DNA of 64,000 bases from Siderastrea siderea (Eukaryota > Cnidaria > Anthozoa > Scleractinia > Rhizangiidae). Location of the stretch: contig OZ034968.1 in the NCBI GenBank assembly GCA_964030785.1, positions 73,950,427 through 74,014,426 of the forward strand, in the 5' to 3' direction. The notes beneath the pieces were generated by a model. It was not told where the DNA came from and did not search any database. It was given only the letters and a program-made list of their open reading frames with translations. Shown one piece after another: positions 1 to 13,913 of this stretch; the first letter of the stretch is position 1, and each line of letters opens with the position of its first letter. A program made the position numbers and the translations under genes.

Positions 1-270
1 CCGAGCTCAACCCAAAACTAAAGCCCATCTAGTATAAATACAGCAAACTAAGACAGCGATCGCACAAAACAGACATGTTGGCGAGCAACAAATGGCAAGT
101 GAAATTAAAATTACATGAGGACGCTGTGTAACCCATTAGCAAGCATATAACTCGGCAGTAACAACATTTAGTGGCGGTAAACAATACCGACTAATGCACA
201 TATCAGACATTTTGAAAGAACCTTGCGAAAAGCTTTACTCACGGACATATCGTGAGAGTTACAAAAACCC

Positions 271-650
271 TTGTGAGGTGGCCGTGCCACTCACGCACAT
301 ATTCTTCCATTTTGAAAACTCTGGTGCGGTGGCCGTACCACTCACGCACATATTCTTCCATTTTCAAACTCTGGTGCGGTGGCCGTACCACTCACGCACA
401 TATTCTTCCATTTTCAAACTCTGGTGCGGTGGCCGTACCACTCACGCACATATTCTTCCATTTTCAAACTCTTGTGCGGTGGCCGTACCACTCACGCACA
501 TATTCTTCCATTTTCAAAACTCTGGTGCGGTGGCCGTACCACTCACGCACATATTCTTCCATTTCCAAAACTCTGGTGCGGTGGCCGAACCACTCACGCA
601 CTAATTTTAAATTCAAAAGTCCAGTGCGGTGGCCGTACCACTCATGCACG
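271..650. repeat. Minisatellite, ~50-51 bp unit, about 8 copies
   Basis: The core GTGCGGTGGCCGTACCACTC recurs at about 321, 371, 421, 471, 522, 573 and 621, with a diverged first copy near 271. Spacing is 50 to 51 bp. The central copies are almost identical, which points to recent expansion. The open frames across it are frame-shifted versions of the same repeat peptide and are not evidence of a gene. Confidence 0.93.
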
Positions 651-756
651 TGTCCGAAAAGCATCAAGCCTACCTGGGCGCACATGAAAACCACGGAATA
701 CAAAACCAGAACAAATGACTAAACAACAAAACAACAAAACAGGGCAAATTATGTAC

Positions 757-960
757 CTCGAGCGGTGGAGCAACATGTGCAGCGCCAGGATTCTCTACGG
801 GTGGAGCATTATTAGCGGCTGGGACGTCAGCAGGCGGAGGATTCTCAACTGGAACTACAGCGGGGGCATTTTGCAAAGGCATTTCTCTTCGGACTTCGTT
901 TAAAGCGTCCTGGGGACGTACATTTAAGGGGCGTTGAGCAGGCGGTTAAGGTTCGGCCAT
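757..960 (-). pseudogene. Possible decayed first coding exon, Pro/Ala/Asn-rich
   Basis: On the minus strand an ATG at 960 opens a frame rich in Pro, Ala, Asn and Val, ending at a possible donor (GAG then GTACAT). The fifth codon is a stop (946-948), but the frame is otherwise open for about 60 codons and internally repetitive (the motif PVENP occurs twice). It reads like the low-complexity start of a real protein. I do not recognise the family, no second exon was found, and composition alone could produce such a frame. Confidence 0.2.
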
Positions 961-1123
961 GACGCGTGCACAACAGAGCCAAAAATTCGCTGTCTTCACT
1001 CTGAGATGTTGTTAGACAAATGCACACAATACAAAGAAAGGTGGTAATATATACAACGCTAAGAATTGTGGGATATCTATTGTTATGGAAATATTCCTGT
1101 TTTATTTTCGGTACTGAGAATAG

Positions 1124-2420
1124 TTGTAGTACTAGTGAAGTCCAAAAATTACTCGAAAATTTAGAGGTTAAGAAAGCGACAGGTCTGGATAATTTGCCGC
1201 CCAAGCTGCTTAAATTAGCTGCACGCATTTTAGCACCTTCTCTAACATTTATATTCAACCAGTCGCTTTCATCTGGTACAGTCCCTTTAGAATGGAAGTT
1301 AGCTAGAGTTACGCCAATTTTTAAAAAGGGCAAAAGGCAAGATGTCAATAATTATCGGCCATCTCAATTATTCCTGTTGTCGCTAAGGTTTTCGAAAGAA
1401 TAATTTACAATCAATTCTATAAGTATCTTAATGATAACGATCTATTAGCTAATTGTCAATCCGGCTTCAGATCACTTCACAGCACACTTACTTCCTTGCT
1501 TGAGGCTACTAACCGTTGGCCAACATTGATAACGGTTTTATTAACGGGGTAATATTTATAGATTTGAAAAAAGCTTTCGACACGATTGATCATAGGATCC
1601 TCTTAAGTAAGTTAGCTAGTTATGAAGTTGATCAAAAGGCCTTAAAGTAGTTTGATTCTTATCTCAGTGATCGCCATCAAAAGTGTTTAGTCAATGGTGA
1701 GCTATCTGGTGCGCTTGCTGTTGTTACCTGTCGAGTCCCCCAGGGAAGTCTAATTGGCCCACTTCTTTTCTTGATATACGTTAACGACCTGCCGAACTGC
1801 CTGAGTAAAGCCGTACCACGAATGTACGCTGACGGGACAAACATCAGCATTGCCGCTAGTAGCTCATCGGAGCTTGAATCTGTACTAAATGGCGAACTAA
1901 TTAACCTTTATGAATGGCTAAGGGTAAATAGATTAAGCGTCAACATTGCCAAAACCGAGCTAATGTTAATAGGCTCCCGTCAAAGACTTGCTAACACGTT
2001 ACCCATTCATTTAATGTACAGATAGAAGGGCAAGACATCAACAGAGTGTGTGACAAAAAATCCCTAAGAATCTACATTGACCAAAATTTGTCATGGTCCA
2101 AACATGCAAACATGTCAATGAGATTGCTAAGACTATTTCCTCTGGTATAGGTGCACTTAAAAGGCTAAGGCCGTTTATAAGTGAAGACACGGCTATTCTA
2201 CTATATCGAGCTCGTATCGAACCACACTTCGACTATTGCTGCCCAGTTTGGGACGGTCTTAGTAATGAATTAGCCCATAAATTACAAAAACTACAAAATA
2301 TCGCGCCATTAGGGTTATCACGAAGTTTGATTATGACTGCAGTGCTACTGCCCTTCGCAGTAGACTAGGATGGGATGACCTTTCTATCAGAAGGATAAAA
2401 TTTAAAGCTAAATGAATGTT
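1124..2420 (+). mobile_element. Dead non-LTR retrotransposon fragment (Jockey/CR1-like reverse transcriptase)
   Basis: Three frames together resemble a LINE reverse transcriptase. In order: the finger region (KATGLDNLPPKLLK, then ARVTPIFKKG and NNYRP near 1170-1360), the DLKKAFDTIDH motif near 1562-1600, VPQGS-like VPRGS/VPQGS near 1735-1750, the catalytic region near 1825, and the thumb (KLQKLQNIA near 2280-2310). The catalytic YADD box reads YADG, replacing the second aspartate. There are several frameshifts and stops (for example near 1390 and 1648). No endonuclease domain, gag or 3' tail was found, so it is a 5'-truncated relic. Confidence 0.9.
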
Positions 2421-2461
2421 TAAAACTGTATAAATAGAAACAGCCAGATTTTCTGTTGGAG

Positions 2462-2897
2462 CCCGGGGGGGGGGGGGGGGGCTAATCAATAAAGTTTTGT
2501 ACGGGGAGGCTCAGCTCGGAGTTTCAAAACCTTACCCTTTAATATACTGATTTTTACCAAAATGGTACCCCTTTCACATACCTAGAGCAAAATTGCACCT
2601 CTTTCTTATACCTCATGGATAAGCCAAAACAATAGAATTTCCTGTAATCGCAACGTTTTCCCCGGGATTTCAGTCGTTCTGATTCAGTTGCATAGTCATT
2701 TCTGGCCAAACGTGGCACCCTTTGATATACTTTGCTTTGGCCGCCATTTCTTCCACTTTGCTGCTGATTTTGTGACCCTTTCGTATACCAAAATGGTAAT
2801 TTTCCCTACCCTCTTATATACTGCGAGCTTAAAAAAGGAGCCTCTTTCGGGCCGAGCCTCCCATAAGGCCCACTATAGGGAGTACCCCCCCCCCGGG
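2462..2897. mobile_element. MITE with CCCGGGGG termini
   Basis: The left end is CCC followed by a long G run; the right end is GGGAGTACCC followed by a C run and GGG, forming short inverted termini. The interior repeats phrases such as accctttaatatac and cctttcgtatacc. The element at 8198-8670 has the same terminal design. No coding potential is seen. A clear target duplication was not found here. Confidence 0.6.
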
Positions 2898-2940
2898 TGT
2901 TGAGGTTACTTGGTAGCGTAAGTTTTTACAGGGGGGGGGG

Positions 2941-3002
2941 GGTCCAAATCCGCTAGCGAAAGTGGACTCACGGGGGTTCACTTTCGCTAGCAGATTTGGA
3001 CC
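2941..3002. repeat. Perfect-type hairpin inside a G-rich tract
   Basis: GGTCCAAATCCGCTAGCGAA is followed after a 14-bp G-rich loop by its near-perfect reverse complement. It sits between poly-G runs at about 2930 and 3050, and partial copies of the arm follow (atttggaccgggggtcc). Confidence 0.7.
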
Positions 3003-3196
3003 GGGGGGTCCATTTTGGATGGCGGATTTGGACCGGGGGTCCAATTCTGGGGGGGGGGGGGACAAATCCACTAGGACACCGTCCCTGTTTCTTAGTAATC
3101 CTGGTAGTCTTGAATTTGTTGGTTTGTCGGTTTCTAGTTCCTCGATCTTTTCAACCTATCATGTATTATCGTTTTATCTTTCCCTTGTTTTAAATA

Positions 3197-3569
3197 CCGT
3201 ATTTACTCGAGAGAGCGCCGCGACGCTTAAGACATTAAATTTTTCGACTCGTCGGTGCGGCTCTTATTCGGGGGCGGCGCTTATTTAAAACTGCCTACTT
3301 GCGAATAACACAGTCAGATGTATCATTCTTAAGTCTTTGTTCATAACAATAACATAGGAACGAAGCAACAAAAAAGTTATTTTTAAAGGTCTAAATCCCT
3401 CTCCACATCCAAGCAAATAACAATAACAGCAATAACAATATCAGCCGTATTAGCACTTCAGCAGTAGCCACGTCAAAAATCAATAAGCACCGCATTATTG
3501 CTGAATGGATGCGGCGCTTATTCGGGGGCGGCGCTTATTTGAGGGCGGCTTTCTTTCGAGTTAATATGG
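3197..3569. mobile_element. TA-flanked MITE
   Basis: The left terminus CCGTATTTACTCGA matches the inverted right terminus (tcgagttaatatgg), and each end is flanked by TA, as in Tc1/mariner/pogo-type targets. Subterminal repeats GGGGGCGGCGCTTATT occur near both ends (about 3269 and 3520). There is no open frame; a non-autonomous element is the simplest reading. Confidence 0.75.
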
Positions 3570-4166
3570 TACATGTAAATATTGTAATCAGCCTTTTGCT
3601 TCCAATTTCACTTAGCTTTTCTAGCCCCTGATGAAGGTTAATTTTGTCTCACCGAAATGTTGGACAATCCAGTTAAAATAGTTTAAGACCTGAGACACAT
3701 TCACGACCATTTCTGACATTCTCATAGTTTATGCTCATCTACCCCCTCCTCCCTTATCAGTGTTGTTATAGATTTTGTAATGGCATTCAAGCTAACCACC
3801 AACAGATTAAGAACATTGAAAGGGGGAGGGGGGGGGGGAGGTCAGAAATGTATTTGAGTTTTCCATTGGTTTTCAACACGACCTTTTTAGAAGGAAATCC
3901 AATTTTGGGGTAGAGCCGGTGTCAACAATAGCAATTGCTCGAAGATGTTCGATCAGCCTTGTGTCTTTGAAGTTGTTTTATCTAGTCACTGTTGATCCTG
4001 ATCTAGACGAAGATCCAGCTAAAAAATTGCTCCTGTTCATTACAACGTTTAGCCAGGACTTTACTTGTGCATGTTCCAGTAAGGAAACAACGGAGCCTCT
4101 CGTTTTATGAACATTTTAGAGTTTAGAACGAACACTGGGCAGTGAATCAAGCTCCTTGGGCATGGC

Positions 4167-4290
<124 letters not shown>

Positions 4291-4747
4291 AGCTAGAGCT
4301 CTGTACGAAAAAGTAAGAGCTATGGACAAGAGATTATCATGTTTCCTCGATTTGCCAGAGCGGGTGAGGATAGATCCCGTTTGGAAATTAATACAAGAAG
4401 AAGAAGAAGAAGAAGAAGAAGAAGAAGAACTCAAATTTGTTCCTAATTTAGCGAACCACGTTTTAGTTTACATAGATCTACTTCAGGCTTTACTTTTACG
4501 TGTCTGCCCTTTCACGTGTCACCCACTGATGTTTGTCCTAATCACCCGTCACGCACCCTCTGTCTTCGTTGTTCACTCTCGGGTACTCGAAAAGGTGCTT
4601 TTCCCTCAACCACCTTCACGACCTCATGGGGAGAGCCATGGGGTACTGATGTAAAATTGCACGCGCGCGGAAAATGAACTTTGACCAGCTGACCGAGAGT
4701 TTGCTTGGGAGCCTGGACTCTAGTTTGTCGGCCATGTGTGAAGAAAA

Positions 4748-7700
4748 ATGGTGGTTCGTTTGCATCATGTTGAAGTATTGTGTCAGAATCTACCGCAAAG
4801 CCTGAAACAGTTCTGTGGAAAATTTGGTTTTAAAGTGCTAGCTCGTTCTCCATTTCCTAATCGAGTCATTTTGAATCGCGATGCTATAAATTTCGTCCTG
4901 AGCGAAGGCGCACGGGAAAGGGACACCGTCTTCAATGTCGCTCTTGAAGTCAAAGATGTCAGAGAGGCTGTGGACATCGTAGAAAGAAACAATGGTAAAA
5001 TAATCAGAGAGCCGGAAAAATTATCTGATAGTAACGGAGAGGTTGAATCTGCTGTTATACAAACTCCTGTCGGCAATGTTGTCCATACACTGCTCAATGC
5101 GTCTGGTTATAATGGAGTATTTTTGCCTGGGTTTCATGACAAGATGGCGTTACGAGAAACGCCTAGTTATGTAACCGAAACTTCTACGGACCCATCAAAG
5201 CGGCAGACAGTTTTAAATGATCGCATTTTAACGCATTTTGATCACATAACGTTTGCGTGTCCCTTGGGGACTTCTCAGGCGATCATGGATTGGTATGAGA
5301 AATGCTTTGGATTTACTAGGTTCAATATCAGCTCTGAAGAAAGCCCAGAAGGGTTCATTGTACAGAGTTCAATACAAGGTGCGAGCATTGGAATGAAATT
5401 AACAGCCATGCAGTATTGGTTTTGTTCAGAGAGGGAGATTACAATAGCCACTGAAGAGCCAGGAGGTGGAGTCAAGTTTGTATTTGCTGAACCGCTCCCT
5501 GGGCAAGGTTAGTTGGGGAAGAAGGGCATCTAGTCGTTAACTGGAGTGTGATTTCACAAAATAAATAGATCCAACCGGAGTCTCAGTAGTCTGTCTGTCT
5601 GATGATCTGGGTGAGAGTAGACCACAAAAGGATTGTTGTTGATGTCAATGTTTGTTGCATCAGCATTAATTAGCAACCTGAGTACTAGCCTGCAATGCAG
5701 GCGTTTTCTGGGGGCGCATGAGTGCCAGAATCTTGGTTACCATAATAATTATTATTATTGTAGCCACCATGTTGGGTTTGCAAGCCAAGATGGCGGCTAT
5801 AGCATTCACTCCCCACCCCCCCCCAAAAAAAAAATATGCTTGCATTGAGTACAGGCTACCTGAGTACAGGCTACATTGAGTACAGGCTACCTGAGTACAT
5901 TTGAACCTCCCTGTGCAGCCACCTCTCGTAAGCGACCACCTCCCTTCAGCAACCACCTTTCTAAAGATACTGAAAATTTCTCCATCATATCACTGGAGTA
6001 GAAACCTTTCATAAGCCACCACGACTACTTTTTGGGTTGACATTATGAAATTTTCTGTTGTTTTTATTGTCCAGTAAGCAACCTCTTGACACATGATCCA
6101 GGGCTGGAAATAATTTTTGGACATTCAGCGGTCAAGATGACCGACCAAATACATTCTAGCTCGGTCATACATCGTTTCTGACTGGACAAATATATATACG
6201 TACTTTTTCTTTTATAAGGCATACTCGGCCATTAGACGCATCCCAAACTTTGCAACAGTCTTCAAACTAAAAAATATCACTAAAATACGTGATCACAGGA
6301 CACATCCTGAACTGAAGAAAAACTTTTCTCAAGTTTATTTCAATCACAACTGAATTTGCTTACAATCAAGCCAGCCGAAAGTGAGATCATAAACAACGGC
6401 GTAAAAGTCGTTTGCACAAACACGAGCGTACGAGTTTTCGGTAACTAATAAAAGCGAAATTGTCACACTCGTAAACAAAAGCTAAAACTTTGTCAAACTG
6501 CAATGACTTACATCTTCAGTTAATGCTGTTTTGATTCGTGTTGCCCAAGTACAGCAAGAAAACTAGAATAAATACGAGAGAAAAGTGCCGAGAACAACTT
6601 GCTGCGCCAATAAGTTTCACCGTCGCAGTGCGTAGTAAAGGCGAATGCCGAAAACTGACTCGCCCCGAATGTCACCTTCAAAAGAATTAGACACCTGAAA
6701 ATCCAGGTGCTACCTTGGATGAAAGTGTCACTGGGTGGATGAAGAAGGTACAGGGTTAAAACTTGGCAGATGCACGGTCACCCGTGGCGACTAAGAAGTG
6801 TCCAGGGCCACTAAAAGTTGAGGTTTGATCTACAATTCGAGAAGTACGAAAAGAATAACAATAACAAAATAAAAGGTTTTCCCTTGGAGTACCTTTCTTT
6901 TCTTTCCTTTCTTTCCTCAACTCTAAGTTCATCATTTGTAGTAAAAGTTTCATTCTAAAGTGCAAAATTCAAACCGTTTGTGATCGAGTTTTTAGATCGC
7001 TCCGATATGTAGACGCCATTTTGAATTTATTGACACGAGATGCGGTACGTTTTCAAACATGAATATCAGCAAAATCATTCAACACTGCTCGATATATTAG
7101 ACTTACTTTTCACCTGAATTCAAAAGCATTCGAAAGAAACTGAGAATCTTGATACTGTAGTTTATAGACGTTGAGAAGATCATTTTGTCCGTATTAGGAA
7201 AAACTGGTGCAGTTTTTCTTTGGGAGTTTATGGACCAAGTCAGAACCTTAGGTTCTGACCTATAGGGCAAGGAAGAACGAGACGAATGATTCCCAACACA
7301 GACCAAACAAAGTTTTTATTATGATAACAATTTAAACAATTTCTCGACAGTACACTGGCAAATGCTTTCAAGACAATTTTAAGATCAAGCAAATTTCTTT
7401 TGGCTTGTCAGTCGACCACCCTACTAGAAAACACGGGCCGAAACATCTGTGAGGCGTTTATTCGAGTAAAAATGGTTTAAAAATTTTTTGTGTTAGTAGA
7501 GAAAATTTGAGGGCCACTTTATTTTGGCCTGGGCCACTAAGAATTCAGGGATACTGGCCCTAGTGGCGACCAAACACTGAAGTTAATTTTTATCCCTGAA
7601 GGTAGGTTTCCTTTCTCGACTAACAATCCAACAACGTTGTCAAAATGAAAGATGATGTGTTCGAGGTTTTGTGCGTGACAGTATCATGTTACTGAGCACG

Positions 7701-10549
7701 TGCTTTCAAGCACGCACTATATGCAACTACGGCTTTGTTATGTTGTTTCTGAAACCGTTTTTGGTGTTGCAGAAACGTCAACAACCAACATTGTTTCTCT
7801 TTTGTTTTCGGCCTAATTTTAATGAAAAATCGAGATCTTTAGAATTTGTTGCCAGAAAATATGCGTCTATAAGACACACCCCGAATTAGCGATAATTTTT
7901 GAAAGAAATACTGGCTTTCGCGTAAAAAAGAAAAGAAAAAGAATACGGTGTGGCTTGTAACTGAAAAAATACGGACATCTACAGCATAGAAACTTTAGTT
8001 CATTTCAATATGATCGAATGTGACCGGTCAACATGACCAGCAAGGCGAACATTTGACCGGTCAAACCCCCAATCAGGCCGGACATTGTCCGTTGACCGGC
8101 CGTTATTTCCAGCCCTGTGATCCCATCTCATCTGGTGCAAATTGTATCCTTACATCCTTACTAAATGTGACCCATTTGTAACGGTTATGTACAGTGCCCG
8201 GGGGGGGGGGGGGGGGGGTACTCCCGTCAATTTAGGATAGGTGTGGGCCGCCAAGGTTCTCAAACCCTGACCCTATTTAAGAGTAGAAAATCGAGAATTG
8301 ATACCCTTTTAAAGGCCCAAAACCAAGAAATGGCACTCTATTTTAATTAAGGGAAAAAGATAACTCATAATTCTGAAACTAGGTGGTGAGGAGCACCAAC
8401 ACAAGCTATAAACGTCCTTTTAAAATCGCTTTGTTAAACTTTATAACATGTAGTACAGTTTTAACAGACCATATCTTTTTCGTTTTGCACGTTGAGGTGG
8501 ATACTGCAATTTAGTGACCCTATCTATGGAACATCTAAGGATCACAATATCAAAAAACGCCAAAAGGATACCCTATTTAAGGACTGAGCACCTCAAAAAC
8601 CCTACCCTATCGGGCGGCACATACCTATATAGTGTATATAAGGAAGTACCCCCCCCCCCCCCCCCCGGGGTACAGTGCTTGTGACACCTGGACTCAGATT
8701 AAGTTGAATGCATTGAACTGCCAATTTGTGACTACCAGAAAGATATTAGGTTTCTGGGTTGTGAAATTGGCTAAAGTAAGAAATCAAAAGTTTGACCTCC
8801 ACTTCCTTTACGTGTCCATCTAGGCTTGACATTTTGGGTGCTCGGTTACAGGAAGTTCAACTGTAGATCATCTGCAAAGTCATATTCAGAGTCAAGTAGA
8901 TTTGGTATCAATAGTTGATAGTAGTTTTTCTGATCATTGATCTTAAGGTTGCATTAATTTAGCAGTTCAGCTGTCTATTTTATTGTCTATCTCAAACTCC
9001 TGTTATGGTAAATGATTTGTGGTTTAAATAAATAAATAATAAATAAATAAATAAACATATTTATGCAGGATGACCATTTCAGTTATAAAAACTGCTATCA
9101 ACATGGGTCCTGCATTAAAATTAAATAAATGAATAGTTAATAAAATAAAATATTAAAACAGTTAAAAAGCTATATAAGAAATCTAAGAAAAGACAATATA
9201 AAAAGCGATAAAAAGACTAAAACTAGGTTCATATACAATTATTAAAAATATCGGCCCCTTTATAAAAAAACGCTCTTTTGGTCGATTCTAATTTAACCCT
9301 ATCAATAACTTGCATGTTCAAGATGTAGTGGGAGAGTACTGTCTTGCCCTTTGTGTCAGCCAATGCTATGGGTCTGACTGACTGACTGACTGAATTCAAC
9401 TATCAGCATTGTCACTGGTTAAAGTCCTAGGTTTGTTGTTGCATCACAGTGTGATAGCTCACTGCTGTGTGCATTGCATCGCTATTGTCTGGTGTCGTCA
9501 TTGCTAATCTACTTTGTCCTTGCTTCAGGCCCTAACCAGGTACAAACATTCTTGACAGAACATGGAGGACCAGGTATACAGCACATAGGCCTTCATACAT
9601 CAAACATCACTGAAGCAGTAGCTGCATTAAAGGACAATGGAGTCAAATTTATTGACCCTCCTGCTGCTTACTATTCAGAGGTTTGTCACAGAGGTTTTTT
9701 ACCCTGTTCATCATGTTTTAAATTTGTTACCTGGAGCAACAAGATTTGATCACTGAAGTTGGCTTTCTGTTGTTTCCTGAGTACTCATGCACCGATGATG
9801 CAAGCTTTAATGATCTGCATGATCTTCTCACACAGTTACAGTGTTGGTTGTGTCAATTTTTGTAATGTCAGTGTATTTTCTTGTGATGTTCATTTGGCCA
9901 GGGGTTAATGCTAAGTGCATTTTTTAGGAGGGTAAACTGCAAGAAATTAACAGAGTAGGAGAGTGTGTGGATTCTCTCAAGAACTATGGAATCCTGTTAG
10001 ATGCTGAGAGCTTCAGTTCTAAAGAAAACAGTGGATCCTCTGTGCAGGACACAAAGTAAGTAATGTGGAGGCAAGAAACTGTGGGGGGAATGATATTCAG
10101 TGTTGGTTAGATTCAACACTGACAGAATGAGATTCTTTGGGGTGAGGGAGACAGGTTAAAAAGCGTCAGGGAAGAAACTAATGTTAAAAGGATCTTCGTC
10201 ACTCAACAACTTACAATTGGTACAGAAGGTGTGGTAACAACAATTTAATTTCTACCCAATCTTAACGTAATGTAACGTTTTTGAGCATCTACAAGCAACT
10301 ATTTATTCTGTAGTAAAAATAATATGAAAGTTATTGAAAGAATTAAAAAATGTTTCTCAATCTTGAAACAGGTATCTAATGCAAGTATTTACAAGACCAT
10401 TGTTCAGCAAAGACACCTTCTTTCTTGAAGTTATACAGCGATGTGGAGCAACTGGGTTTGGAGCAGGGAACATAACAGCACTATGGAAAGCTGTGGACTC
10501 GTATCTAAATAGTGACTCCCAGAAAAGAAATTCCCCAGACTCTGATTAA
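4748..10549 (+). CDS. HPDL: 4-hydroxyphenylpyruvate dioxygenase-like protein (HPDL), 4 exons
   Basis: Coding exons are 4748-5507, 9529-9680, 9928-10055 and 10372-10549. All junctions have GT/AG signals and the reading phase is kept across each. The protein starts [14 protein letters not shown] and is a two-fold vicinal-oxygen-chelate dioxygenase. The three expected iron ligands are visible: His in FDHITFACP (exon 1), His in IQHIGLHT (exon 2) and Glu in FFLEVIQR (exon 4). YNGVFLPGF and [10 protein letters not shown] match HPDL rather than HPD. HPDL is a mitochondrial hydroxymandelate synthase in coenzyme Q head-group synthesis in mammals; the same role here is inference. The first intron (4 kb) hosts transposons. 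The total of about 405 residues is slightly longer than human HPDL. Stop TAA at 10547-10549. Confidence 0.9.
6099..8117. mobile_element. hAT-like non-autonomous element in HPDL intron 1
   Basis: The left terminus CAGGGCTGGAAATAA is matched by the inverted right terminus TTATTTCCAGCCCTG. The direct repeat TGATC abuts both ends. Subterminal copies of GACCGGTCAA-like sequence occur near the left (about 6130) and right (8020-8100). A second, inner pair of related blocks (ggccactaa, tggcgac at about 6785-6820 and 7510-7570) suggests a nested relative. No transposase frame is visible. Confidence 0.65.
8198..8670. mobile_element. MITE with poly-G/poly-C termini and 8-bp target duplication
   Basis: CCGGGGG and a long G run at the left pair with a long C run and GGGG at the right. 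TACAGTGC is directly repeated at 8190-8197 and 8671-8678, a clean 8-bp target-site duplication consistent with hAT-type transposition. The inside contains several copies of accctatttaag. It belongs with the 2462-2897 element. Confidence 0.8.
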
Positions 10550-13500
10550 TGCACTTTAAAACATTTGGCTTGGAATGCTGTTCATATTTAATACCTCTTA
10601 ATTAATAACAGATGTGGCAGTTATACAGAGATAAAAGTGTGCTTTCCATGTAGAAGTAACAATCACAAACCATCAATCTTGAATAGAAAGGTTGCAATAA
10701 TACTATTGAAGCTGTGAAACAGTAAAAGGAGTTGTAGATTTGTAAATGTGGCATGCAAGAAGCTACGTGTATGCCTTCTCAGCAAGAACATGAACAAGTA
10801 ACATGTGATGGACAAAAGCACCATGAAGACGTCAAAGATTAAGATTTGAAGTATTTGTGTGAACTTTTTCTTCTTGAATTAATCTTTTAGTCTTCCTGTT
10901 GTGATAGTTTGTGCTGGTCACATTTACATTTTATCACCATTCACTTCTTATTGAAGATGGTTTTGTACTACAATAATAGTTATTGTGATAATTGTTTGTT
11001 TGTAAATTTTAAAGATTTGTGTTCTTCATTTTTGGAGGTTAACAGTTTATTTAACTGAAAAGAGAAAAGAAAAAATAAAACTAAGAGAATCAAATTAAAT
11101 AACTATTGTTGGTGTTAGCCCGCCTCTCAAAATGTTGGCAGCCAGTAATTTTGCCACCTTGGTGGATTATTTGACGCCTAAGGGTCATAAGCAGTTTGAT
11201 CATAAGCAGTGTGAGTATATGGAAACACCTTTCACATTGATCCCCAACGAGTTGCAGATGATCACACAAAGTGCTCAGGATAGAATTTGTTCCGTCTCTC
11301 TGCAAGAAAAGAGCAATATGGAATTTCCGTAGCAAACAGTTTATGACAGGTTGCAATCAATTTGCGATGATTTTTTAATGCAGTGCACCATCTAAAATTT
11401 TTGCACCTTTGTAAAACACGATAATATTAGCTTGGATAATAAGAATTGCACATATGGAAAACAGGGTCACAAACATAAAACTGAGACACCAGAGAATTTG
11501 GAAATTATGAAGCCATCGCAGACTGTTTGCCATGTGTGTATGGAAACCATTATTCACTTGACATGGACTTTACATTGTACCCCTAGCAGGCATGATATCC
11601 AGCCCTTACGACTAAAACCAAGTTAAGTGAAAACTAAGAGTGATGACATTCAAATAAACCATTATTAAATAAACTGATTGATTTCTCAGGGTGAGAATAA
11701 GAAGACCATTGATTTTAGTCTGTTCCTGTCATTGTACATAAGTTGTTTCCTTTTACAAAAACTTTGCTCCACACTGTCGTTGTCTTCCCAGAAAAAATTG
11801 TTCAGGGTTTGTACACCGTTTATCGGTTAAAACCACAACTTTAAATGTCCACAGTTAAGAAACAAACTATATGACCTTGAAGTTAATCTTATTTTGTTCA
11901 TAGAAAGATTTTATTTTTTAAATTCTGTTACTTGTTTTTCTTTGCTTCTCATGGTTTTTCATGCCTTTAAGTAGAACCAGATCCTAAGTATGATTTCTTA
12001 ACAATAGACTATTGCTTTTCATCAGTAATAATTAACTTAAAGGAGGATTCTGGAATCTGTATCCTGGATTTGAAACATTGAAATTCTGTGACTGTCTTGT
12101 AAACTGATGGCAGACTGGCAACCGTTCATCAAATCTTATGATCAAGATTGGCTTACAGTTAGTTCTGTCCGACTTGCCAGTTACTTGTTTGAAACCTGTC
12201 AGCAAGTTGTTGGTGGGCTTTTGGCAAATTGCTTGTTACTAAAAGGTAATATTGTAGGTCAAGACACGAGCCTCCCCCATAGCCTCTGTAGCAGGCATTT
12301 CTCCCACCCATACCCCTTCACCATTAATGCCTGCTACCCCCCCCCCCAACAAGACATGGCTGGAAGTGAAGGGAGAGAGTTTGTTCGGCTGAGACGAAAC
12401 CAAACGGTCTGGGGCTAGTTGTTTTGGCAGGTGTCCAGTTGTTAAATTTCAACTTATATGTCAGTTTCAATGACTTGAGTTGACTGATGATTTATTCCTT
12501 CACTCAAGACTTAAAAGTTAGTTAGTTAGTTGACAGTTATGTATGTAATCTGTTGAGGCTGTCACTAACCAGTTGATAGGTGACCAACAGTTATGTTGGT
12601 CACCTGTTCTGTATCTCTTCAGGAATTCTAGTGATTACACAGTATGGCATGTTCCAAGCATAGAGACATTCAGATAAACAAGACACAACTAGGTTTCTTT
12701 TGGACATCTGTATTTTGTTGAAGTTGAAGTTATTCTCTGAACATATTAACTTATATACAAATCTCTTAATATCTATTCATACCTGACAAACTGCTTTTTT
12801 GCAATAAGTATTTTTCCCAGATGAAATACTATTAATATGTAATCTATTTATTAATAAAAAATTATGATCAACCTATGCACCAGGAAGGCTGAGAGAGAAA
12901 AAGAAAAATATGCATTCCCTGGGCAATGTGACCAACATAACAGCTAATTACATTTCATTCTGATACAATGTTCAATTTACACAGCAAGGAGATAGTGATG
13001 GCAAATTTGTCAAATCCTTAAGTAAAAAAGCTGTCACTCTGGCTACAAGAGTATTTTCCCCCTCTTTTTGCTCGGCAATCCTAGCGTGTAAGTACTCTAA
13101 TATAAACTCTTTACAACTCCCAAGACACAGCCTTGTGATGGACAATCAATCAACTCACCCCTTGAGGACTTTTCCCTATCACACACACCATGTCACTGTG
13201 GACAGGAGCGGAAGTCCCAGCAAAGAATTGCTAAAAATAACTCCTGCAATTACAAACTCTCCCTAACAAAATACCAAACCTTCGTTCCAATAGTGTCCAT
13301 TAGAGCGAACCTGGCAGCTGCCAAGTTATGATGCATATGTCCAATCTATTACATCACAGAGTTGCAAGAAGAATATTGAACAGTAACAAAAACAAGATAT
13401 CAATCCCACACTTACGTGTAGATGCTAGCATGAAGGTACCATTAATTTTGTTCTTTTCACTGTGCCACAAAACATTTCACAGGATGCAAAAGTTTGCAAA

Positions 13501-13913
13501 ATCTAACCTGCAATCAGGACTCCCTCCCCCTAAAGTCGGTTGCAGATTGTTTTGGAACACATTTGCAGTATTCCTAACTGAAACACAAGCTTTTCCCATA
13601 GTAAAACATGAATTCAACTAGGGTTCGAGACTAACAGCTGCCAACTAATCAAACAGAAACTTGGCCAGTAGATTTAACACTTCCACTAGTCATTCTGTCT
13701 AGTACTGAAAAAAGAAAACAGATAACTGTTGGTCTGAAATCAGAGAACAGAAAGCTGAAATTTATGACAAGGGGGCATGAAATGAAGGAAAACCCCCCAA
13801 CTCAAGGAGTATCTACGTCATTTCTTTCACATTTTCTAGCATGAACAGTTAGTCTCAAGCCCTGAGTAGAATACTGATCTAACACATGCAAGAATATGGT
13901 AGATGTATTTTAA
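10550..13913. other. Gene-poor interval between HPDL and the SIMC1-like gene
   Basis: AT-rich sequence holding the two convergent 3' regions. AATAAA-like signals occur near 11076 on the plus strand, and the minus-strand gene must end its transcript somewhere below 13914. Frames of 60-100 codons lack codon bias or recognisable domains. A (C)10 run lies near 12338. I see no gene here. Confidence 0.5.

Noticed and set aside
194..722. Several overlapping repeat-peptide ORFs near the left edge
   Set aside because: All three frames of a 50-bp minisatellite are open, so the frames follow from repeat composition.
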